Source: Anaspis maculata (lineage: Eukaryota; Arthropoda; Insecta; Coleoptera; Scraptiidae). Taken from it: a stretch of DNA of 64,000 nucleotides. The notes beneath the pieces are model-generated. The model did no database searches, was not told the origin of the DNA, and saw only the letters and a program-made list of their open reading frames with translations. The stretch lies in NCBI GenBank assembly GCA_949128115.1, contig OX421967.1:28164635-28228634 (forward strand), given 5' to 3'. The translations under genes were made by a program, and so were the position numbers. Positions 55,441-64,000 of this stretch are shown here, in pieces; within the stretch, counting starts at the first letter, position 1, and every line of letters starts with the position of its first letter.

Positions 55441-57169
55441 GTCGTCCGATTAATGTTGATGTTAATGTTGATGGCAGTGTAATGTTGATATTGATGATAG
55501 GGTGACATTTCAAATTTAGCGGGAAATGTAAGCGGTTCCCTGGGCGGTCCTTCACAGTGACAGGTGATATTTTTGTCTTGAAAATTGTGGCGATTAGCCT
55601 AGTTCAAAATTAAGAAATAGTTATTCAAGCATGGAAGCGTAGCTTCATCTGGCGAAATTGAGAGAGTAGGGATGCAAGATGCAGGCCTTGAGCGAAAAGT
55701 GAGGAAGCACGCGAGGTTGGTTGGCGTTGGAATGCCATAAGGAGAGGGTGTCAGAATTTGACAGAGGAGACGCCGCCTTGCTTGGCGCTCATGCTAGTAC
55801 CTATTGATATATTATTTGTTGATTTAGTTGTTTATGGTTTAGTGATTGTGAGTGATCTCGTTGAAGTCAAAATGGAAGTAATCACTGATTTGATTGATTT
55901 GATCAATACTTGAGGTGGCAGGTGTTCAGAAATTTATAAGCACAAATTATTGTGAAATCAGAGTCGCACCTCAATGTGTACAATCCTTAGTACAATCTTT
56001 CTTATGAATGTTCAGCTGTTGGAACCCACGTACCGTCTTAATGTCAGATTTAATCGAATTTCAAGAAGTAAGTTACCTGGGCTGTCCTACCTGTGAAGAT
56101 GCTTCAAGTTGACTTTGCTTTTCTTATCTATGCGGTTAACCCTTTCAAACAACTGAGCTTTAGTCAGTGCGTTAAAATCCCAAGTTCAGAAGAATTAGGA
56201 ATAAAGGTTACACGCGAATAAGAAAGGGTGGAAATCAGGTGCGGCATTGCAGAACAAACAATCAAACCCCACGTGATGTCCGGAGCCTACTAAACGGACG
56301 CTGTCTTTACAAAGAACTGGGTAGCAAGCTAACATAACGGAACTGATCGATAATAACTGAGGGGTTATTGTTATTGCCATGGGTACAATATAAAGCAGAT
56401 GATTTTGTTTCCAGAATGTTCATTTACGATAGTGCAATGGTGCTAGACTGCAGTAACAATGTGCATGTTAGTGAAGTCTGGTCAGTTGAAGTTAACAGAA
56501 AAACTGCGTCTAATAATGTCAGTCCATAATCTCTGTTTCTCCATAATCAGTGGAGAAATTCCAAATAATGGCGTATTTTCTGTTTTAGCAACGCCACCTG
56601 GAGTGTCGTCAGCCTGGTAACGACGCAAATGTTAGTGAGTGAGGTTGGTCAGTTGAAAGGCATGAAGAAACTTGAATATTCGAAAGTGTACGGGTGGCAA
56701 TCGAGTTGTTACGGTCCTTTTTTCCTTTGTTGTCTTTTGTTGAAATGGATTTTTCTCGAAAACGGTGCATCTTATCGAAGTTGAACAAGAATATCTTTTT
56801 TCCGTAGCAAGCTTCACAATTTCACAATTTCACAATTTCACATCGAAATAAAGAAATATAAAAAACTTGGGGTAATTTTTACTCCTAACCCCCTTCGATT
56901 TAACCCCTTCTGGTGCAAATTGCGAATTGATTCACAGCCTATCTTATTGAGAATAACAACATTAGTAAATGTGGTGAATTTCGTTATCTTGCTTTGGACA
57001 GTCTCGGATATAATAAATAAAAACCTTTTTGAGGGTCCCAACTTTGGCAACGGGCTAACTACCTGTTCCCGTGAAACCTTACAACTTATGGAACCAAATA
57101 GAGGAGGCTTAGGCCCTGAACGGGCTGTAACGTCACATAATGAATGGATTAGTTTTTCAAATCCATCAT
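55441..57169. other. Non-coding stretch
   Basis: No gene recognised. A 9-10 bp tandem (TTTCACAA, about 56815-56842) and two copies of a GTCAGTTGAA-containing word (56478, 56648; a third at 52044) are visible. Confidence 0.35.
56813..56842. repeat. Short tandem repeat (TTTCACAA-type, three units)
   Basis: CACAATTT is repeated three times next to a CACATCG end. Confidence 0.75.
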
Positions 57170-57420
57170 TTCCTTCCTGTTTGACTCCAGTTACTTTGTT
57201 TACCAGAAACAGTTTAATTTCCAGGTATTTGGAACAGCCATGGGTTGCCTTCATCTTGGCAAATCTAGCCATGCATGACCTCCTTCTGACGGTGTTACCT
57301 CAGTTGTCCTTTCAAGTTCCTTTTCTTTATTGTATTGTCTTCAATGTACGTAGACGACACTTTAACTCCAATTCTCAAGGATTCTGTAGACATCATCTTG
57401 AACAATTTCAATAATTATAC
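57170..57420 (+). pseudogene. Penelope-like reverse transcriptase fragment
   Basis: Pieces in three plus frames line up as one RT: DSSYFVYQKQFNFQVFGTAM ending in G, then LANLAMHDLLLTVLPQLSFQ and VPFLY, then MYVDDTLTPI and LKDSVDIILNNFNNY. FGTAMGxPxSPxxANLxM followed by FxYVDDTL is characteristic of Penelope-like element RTs, which are related to telomerase. The YVDD active site is intact. Frame changes occur near 57255 and 57345. No GIY-YIG endonuclease was found downstream, though 57720-57830 (TRFPYHLFYISDLSEDL) could be a further worn piece. Confidence 0.72.
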
Positions 57421-57454
57421 TGCCAGACGGCCCACCAGTCGAGAGGGATGTGCA

Positions 57455-57495
57455 CATGCTCGGCGAAGTGGAGGTCTGGGTTCGATTATCGGTGA
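57455..57495 (+). other. Possible SINE-head scrap
   Basis: GTGGAGGTCTGGGTTCGATT resembles the B-box region of the SINE at 42462 (TGGAGGTCCCGGGTTCAAAT). Nothing else of a SINE is visible. Confidence 0.3.
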
Positions 57496-57500
57496 TTCAA

Positions 57501-60500
57501 GTTTGGATATTGTGTCGTAAAATGCAATTTTTCAAGTGTATGACCTATTTTTTTTTTTCGTTAACATCGGCCTATTTCTGTAACGAGGCCAAATACACAA
57601 TAAACACACCATCATTTTCCAAATCTATGCAACTTGTACACGGTCAATCAGTTGACGTTTCCGAAAAACTTCAACTGACCAGACACTACCCACTGGCATG
57701 CCTTTCTTTACAGAATTTGCGACGGAAAAGGTACAATCTGCCTAAAACAACGAAAATAACCCGACCATGTACACGATTCCCTTACCACTTGTTTTATATC
57801 AGTGATCTGAGCGAGGATCTGAGTTTCCATAGCTAGTCACCCCACGGGAAGCTACGCTTTCTACGTGATTTCATTTAGACCCGGACATAGAGTAGGTACT
57901 TACTTGAAGAAGTCAATGGCTTAAGACACTGGATAAAATCCATTATTTGTAGTTCCCTTGATTTCACGATCGCGCCAACGCGGTTTGACTCAAACATGCA
58001 ACTTCAGCAACCCTCCGATATACGTTCGCGCGGGATTTCAATAGGTTAGCTCTTTTTAAGAATGAATTAAGTCAGACTTGAGACTCCGGCTCTGTACAGA
58101 TCACACGGAGGTCACTTGTAAGCTTTTTTGCAGGGAGTCTCCATCTTATCAGCACAAAGCAAGTGGGTACAATAACTGGGATCTCGCAGCATGTTGGCTT
58201 GGTTCATTCGCTTCAGCGCCATCATGGCACCACCAGTCTTGTGGCCAGCTGCACTGCGGACTTCCAAGTGTGGTATGCATCGGGTTGACTGGGTGATCAT
58301 CTCTTTAATAACCCTTTCAATAATCGAACTTTGTGCTCGAAACACTACACCACCAGATAGAGAATATTGCAGAATTTATTATTATCAATCACTTAATTCA
58401 AACTGGCATAACTCACTCAAAATATACCTTTCGCTTTTCTCTTGATATGACGTGCACTAACCTTTTGTTGAGGGGGGGGGGGGTTGTATCGAGTCCACGA
58501 CTACCTCCTGGCACATAGTTCACTACACAAAATTGCAACAATTTGACGCACCGTTCGAACGTGTTTTTCGAATCACTTCAAACAAATAGGTCCTGTGCGA
58601 CTCAATCCTAATATTTAAATCTCTAAATCACTCCAAAGACGGTGCTTATATCTCAATCAAATTAATACAATCTTCCCCTACGGGCAATTGGCTAAATCTT
58701 TTCTACTCCATTTGACAACCACCCTGCATTGCTATTGAAAACCCACTGACTCGCTTTTTGGATCATGGGCCAAACTCCAAGCTCTCGTTTCTTCTCACTT
58801 TATTCGTGCTTCTTCGTCATACCAAGAATGTGGAACTCTCCCCTTGCAACCATCGACTAATTTTCTATGACTTTACCATCTGTTCGACCCTGTCGGCTTT
58901 TGGATGTTTACAAAGACCTAGCTTTCAACTTTGACTCAATTTCTAGAACTTGCATCGACAAAATTTTATATTTCAACAACAAGGCTTGTAACTCGTTCTT
59001 TTCGTCTATGAAGTCGAGCCATTACACCACATTCCTTCCAGATGGAGGTTGTGAAGCATTGATCGAATAAATGTTTGAGAAGTAGAAAAAGAAAGACATC
59101 AAAATCTGTTTTGACGTCAATACGATCCGATGGTTATTGAAAACGCTTTCCGCATGATTGAAATGCTGGGTCTTGTGCATGTTTCAACGGCACATACACG
59201 TGTCCTCGCCCGTAAAACACGTGCGCGATAAATTACCGAATTCACCTTCAAGTTGTACGAACGGCTAGCGAACAATATCCCACTGTTCCAGGCAAGTATA
59301 TCTCACTGTTCCAGACAAGTATTAAACAATCATAAAACGTCACTTTCACTCTGGACATTATACACTTCACTGTCTCTCAAAAGCTCGCAAATTTTGTACG
59401 TAGGTAAATCTACGTGGAAAAATATGCTGCTCGATGGGTAGCTTTTTGCGGTTGGATAGATAGGTAGATACTATCTACTGGAAACTGACAGAAAGCACAG
59501 AGGAGCCCCACGATGTCTGGCGGCATATACTTGTACTAGTTAAAACGAACCGGTAGCTGGTTACGACGTTGGCATTTCTTGACATTCTTGACAGTGTTGG
59601 CTTGAGGATATGCTTCAGGGGATCAGCAAGGGAGAAAAGTGTTGAGAGTTGTAGTAGATGATAAGCAATCAGGAATAAAATTTTGGTTTTGGAATCGCGG
59701 TTTGAATAGTAGTCCAGACGCTAGGCGCTAAAATATAGTTGGCCTCTGCATTTTATGGTCAAAACATGCCACTTGGCAAAGTTGTTGCATGGACCATGAT
59801 ATCCCGATTCAAAAGTCATTCCGATTTCATTCGAGAAGAGTTTTGAAGCACCGGTCACTGCCATGGATTCAGAACTAGACAAAGCAAAACTCCTATGCAA
59901 ATTTTCATTTAGATGATTGTCTTATCCGCTTGGGCTGCGAGACCTGCTACCCCAATTATTGCTCTTGTGCCGTACTGGTGAGTTCTGGAGGTCTTCGTGT
60001 ACTTTCTGGACGACGCTCAAGATGCCGAAGCGGACGACATCATTATTAGCTTTCGGAACATCTTACGTCTGTTCCACCACAACAAATTCTGGATATGCCA
60101 CCAATTTTGCCCAATCGAGCAGAAAGCCTAACACAAGACACTCGAAGATTACTTTATTTCCGCACCTGTCGGGCCGAAGACTTCCAGAGTACGATGATGC
60201 ACTAAATTTCATAGAAACAATCAGACAAAAGATTAGTGATGCTACCAATGAAAGTCGAGCGTCAATGTCGTATCAGTCTTCGGAACTTTACCATCAGAGA
60301 AAGATTTCGGAGAAATTTCCTATTTGTAAATTTTATACATTTCTGTTATATTGGGTGATATTGCTTCAATAAAAACTCAATACAAAAAAAATTGATCTTT
60401 TTTTTCTCCAACATAGCCTTGACATTTCTCTTGAACCAAATGTAACAAGAAGATATGACGAGTGCCGCGACCAGCATTCATCCAACTAAATGAGACTCAT

Positions 60501-62221
60501 TTTTGTCGACAAAATCAAAACCTATTTCCTACGGCGATTGTTGCAAAAGCTGAGGGAAATCAATCCCTTGGAAGCCCTGAGAAAATAGCCGGATCTCAAA
60601 CAATAACATCATCAAAGCACCAAAAACGAAGGAGACCTAAGACAACTTATCTAATAGCGAACCGGAGGAATTTGGTTAGACATTAGACGCGCAGAAGGTG
60701 TCAAAGGTAGGTGACGGTGGAACTGCACAAAAGGGTTGGAAATGCCGCAGGCTCGGTTCGGCAAGATTAAATTATGTTTACACCATCATTTAAAGCCCTA
60801 TATACCTAGGCCCGATCTACCGTATCTATTGTCTGCGAAGCCAGTATACCGCAAGTGACATAAATCTCGACGGGGAATCCAAAGAACTGCCTCTCTAATC
60901 CAATTCCGTATTTAGCAAATTGCATTTCAACGGAGATGGAACACGCAATATTGATATGGATTCGAGAAAAGGGAAAGGAGATAAAGTATACTATACCCCT
61001 CTTCGCATTCTATCCATCCAACTTTTCCAGCGATTGTGGTAATGGCATTATATGACGGCGATGGGAAATCGGGATGATTGTGAAGCTCGAAGGAACCGTA
61101 ATAGAAGGAATGGCTACGGGCCGCGGAGGACTGGGGTGGAAAGAATGTAAGCGCCAGGAAAAATCGAAAGAAAGCGCTTTCATTATACCTCATACCTCGG
61201 ATCAAAATAAATATAACGTCGTTTCTTTTTCTCCACTATGGTTACCGTTACTTCCTCGTGATTTTCCACCAAATCAAAGGTGACTGCTCACAGGCCGTCT
61301 GGGACGCAGGCGGGCCAATCACGCGGCAGCTTTCTGCGAAATGATTTCTTCAGGTCGGAAACAAGCAACGTTGATGTATATCCGACGTCACTCGCCCGAA
61401 GCGCGATTTTAACAACCCTTATTTGTATACAAGCCGGCAATGGACACATTCCCCAATAATAAAACAATATGCTAAGCAGACTTGCAAATAAAAATTCCTC
61501 GTTGTTCCCTCCGCAAGAAGTAGGGATTTCGGCATCCCGGGACAGGACGTCTCTCTCTCCCTCTCTGGATTAAGACGAATTGACGGCGTGTGCGTTTCTG
61601 GCTATAGGGTTGCTCTCTGGTTCTGCGTCGCGGCATTTTCCGGCCTGTCCGTGTAATTTTCACGAGTACGGGAATGGAATGGAAAAATAAAACAAAATTA
61701 ATTGTTTCGTTGAAGAGGTGCGCTGTGGAGCGGGCTCTGCATTGAAGAAATAAATTAGGGGACGAGCGAAAGGCGAAAGATAAAAAATGAAGTCTGATTC
61801 AGGACACTTTGACGTCATCAGCGCGCCAGGGCACGCTGGTTTGGAGTTTTTAAACAAACGATCGCACCGCGTTTCTGCGGAGGCTGAATGGCTTTAAAAA
61901 AATTCTGTCATTGTTGTACATAATATGGCTTGTCATGTTTTTGTGACGGTTTTTTTTTTCGAGAATTTCTCTACACGAGACGTTTCCATGAATTGTGCTT
62001 TCATTAAACAAAAACGAAGCGGTTCTTTATTCACCGAGCCTCCAGCGACATGGAGATACATATAGTAGGTATAATATTATACCAACGGGCAAGGAATGAT
62101 ACCTATTTCTTCACTAGCATGATATCTGCAACAATTTTGCCCGGTTGCAAGAACGGGGAAGTTGGGTTGGCTGCGGAGCAAATGTACTCCGGTTGCAAGA
62201 ACAGTAGTAGGGCCGCTACGT
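57501..62221. other. Long stretch without a recognised gene
   Basis: Several plus frames exist (57450-57836, 58867-59070, 59917-60372, 60462-60686), but none matches a family I know. A run of twelve G lies at about 58471-58482. GC-rich patches occur at 61270-61640. 59917-60372 (151 codons) is the only frame with a protein-like stretch (DALNFIETIRQKISDATNES). Confidence 0.35.
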
Positions 62222-64000
62222 GAAAAGTTACTGCACTTGATGTTGGAGCTATGAAATTTGGTACACTTCTTCTGGAAACTGTTTGGAGCGATTCTGTCCG
62301 AGGTGCCCATGAAAATTATCGCTGCTCCCAAAATTGCGGCCGTTTTCCAAAATGGCGACTTTGATATGTGAAAATGTCATATTCGCCCCATCATTGTATA
62401 CCCCAGGATGACGATTTTCATACTCGCTTTTTCTCAACTGACGGTTACCATAATAATCGTGACAGATGCTCAATTTTCTGTATACAGGGTGTACGCGCGA
62501 GGTGAAACCCTCCCCTCCACCAAAAGGTTCCCCATGGAGTTATTTCGAAAAAACAAAAACTAGTCCTCCATAATGTTTCCTGTAGCTCTCGAATATGCTC
62601 ATCATATATTTGTTTAACTCATAATATACCTACAGGGTGTTCAGAAAAAATCACAATTTTTGCGACACTCTGTATATAATTGGTGTAATCTATGTAGCTT
62701 CCTATGCTGATTACAGCATTGCTTGACACTCATGAGTTTCTTTTCAAATAACCTCTAAAAAATTAATTAATCTCACTTGCAAAGATTGTATTCTAGGCAG
62801 CCAGAAGATACACTACACTTCATGTTAGAGGTATGAAACTCGTCACATTCCCGTGAGGAACTGTTCAAAACAATTCTGTCCGAGGTGCCAATCAAAATTA
62901 TGACTGCGTCCAAAATGGCGGTCGTTTTCCAATATGGCGGCTTACATATATGAGAATCTCGTATTCGTCCGATTATATCCGGTAGGATGTCGATTCTCAT
63001 ATTTTCAACTATTCTGAGATTATTGGTAAACACAGCTATCTTGACAGATGCCTAATTTCCCATGTACAGTCATTCCAAATTAAAAGAAAGACCTAACTAT
63101 CAAGCCCTTGAAACGGCGTTATTTTTTTATGGCATCTCGCGTAAACACCCTATACATGGGAGAATGAGCATCTGTCACGATTGTTGCGGTTACAGTCAGT
63201 TTCAGAATAGCTAAATCAATGGGAATCGACATCCTGTGGGATTTAATAGGACGACGACGAATACGAGATTCGCACATTATGTAGGCCGCCATATTGGAAA
63301 ACGACCGCCACTTTGTACCCAGCCATAATTTTGATTGGCACCTCGGACAGAATTGTTTCAAACAGTTCCCCAAAAGGAGTTTAGCAAGTTTCATACCTCT
63401 AACATGAAGTGTAGTGTATCTCCTGGCTGCCTAAAGCACGGTTTTGGCAATTTGAATTTATTCATTTTCCAGAAATTATTTGGAGAGAAACCCACAAGTG
63501 TCAAACATTTTTGTAATCAACATAGCAAGCTACATAGACTACAATAATAAATTACAAGGTGTCGCCAAAACTTGAAATAAAAATTTGAACACCCTGTATA
63601 TTATGAGATACAGAAATATATATTGAACACATTCGAGAACTACGGGAAAAACTATGAAGGATTAGTTTTTGTTTTTTCAAAATACCTCCAAGGAGAAGCG
63701 TTTGGTGGAGGGGAAGGTTTCACCTCATGCGAACACCCTGTATAAAGAAAATTGATCATCTGTCACAATTACTGTAGTTACCGACAGTATAAGAATATCT
63801 AGTGTAAAAACCGACACCCTACCGGATACAATGGGGCGTATATTACATTTTTACATATTCAAGTCACCATTTTGGAAAACGGCCGCCATCTTGGATGCAG
63901 CGATAATTTTCGTGGGCACCTCGGACCGAATTGTTGCAAATAATTCCCTGAAAAAGTCTACAAAATTTTATAGCTCTAACATGAAGTGCAGTATATCACT
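62222..64000. repeat. Palindrome of four modules, running off the window
   Basis: The left arm (62222 to about 63085) is mirrored by about 63130-64000; the centre is near 63110. Each arm has two copies of a ~250-bp module: about 62230-62480, 62815-63065, 63150-63410 (inverted) and 63745-64000 (inverted). Each contains TGTCCGAGGTGCC, ATNAAAATTAT, a CCAAAATGGCGG/GGCCGCCAT word and GATGnnnATTCTCAT-type sequence. A spacer between modules holds two TACAGGGTGT sites. No ORF. The right end lies outside the window. Confidence 0.78.

Noticed and set aside
57450..57836. 128-codon plus frame as a host exon
   Set aside because: Lies just after the Penelope-like fragment; part may be a worn continuation, but nothing supports an independent gene.

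Overview
This window reads as gene-poor nuclear DNA of an arthropod, probably an insect. The case rests on the mix of repeats: Jockey-like and CR1/L2-like LINEs, a third LINE that looks R1-like, Ty3/gypsy and BEL/Pao LTR elements, a Penelope-like fragment, a Tc1/mariner relic, hAT-type short elements and a tRNA-derived SINE. No prokaryotic gene order, ribosome binding sites, rRNA or CRISPR is visible. I found no host gene I can defend. Every protein-like segment that I recognise belongs to a transposable element, and every one is broken.

Layout. 1-3.3 kb is a 5'-truncated Jockey-type LINE (minus). 4.9-5.6 kb is a possible MITE and 5.8-7.3 kb a long foldback. 7.5-8.35 kb is a Tc1-like transposase relic and 9.9-12.0 kb a decayed gypsy pol (minus). 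14.8-16.2 kb is a LINE with a (TTA)n tail. 16.5-20.8 kb is a nearly full-length gypsy element (minus) with both LTR starts, which has itself taken two insertions. 23.8-30.2 kb is a 6.4-kb nested palindrome with hAT-in-hAT and foldback insertions in one arm only. A gypsy RNase H fragment follows at 30.2-31.0 kb. A BEL/Pao RT fragment, a hAT-like MITE and a second gypsy element, whose 3' LTR is split by a 2-kb LINE, fill 34.3-39.9 kb. 41.0-42.3 kb is another foldback, followed by a SINE at 42.5 kb. 45.0-48.3 kb is a composite satellite with a ~118-bp unit and ~500-bp blocks. 50.0-51.0 kb is a ~330-bp tandem array. 53.4-54.0 kb holds a gypsy RT scrap and a second copy of the LTR, carrying its own small foldback. 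57.2-57.4 kb is a Penelope-like RT scrap. The right edge, from 62.2 kb on, is a palindrome made of four copies of one ~250-bp module.

The most notable signal is a set of long non-coding palindromes. Two of them (5.8-7.26 kb and 23.8-30.18 kb) share termini beginning AGTCCGG and internal sequence. They and other unrelated repeats carry two recurring short motifs: TACAGGGTG, and AAnATGGCGGC, which resembles the YY1/Pho site. Because one arm of the large palindrome lacks the insertions, it works as an internal empty-site control and allows the insertions to be dated relative to one another. The stretches between elements contain GC-rich islands in otherwise AT-rich DNA, with no recognisable coding potential.
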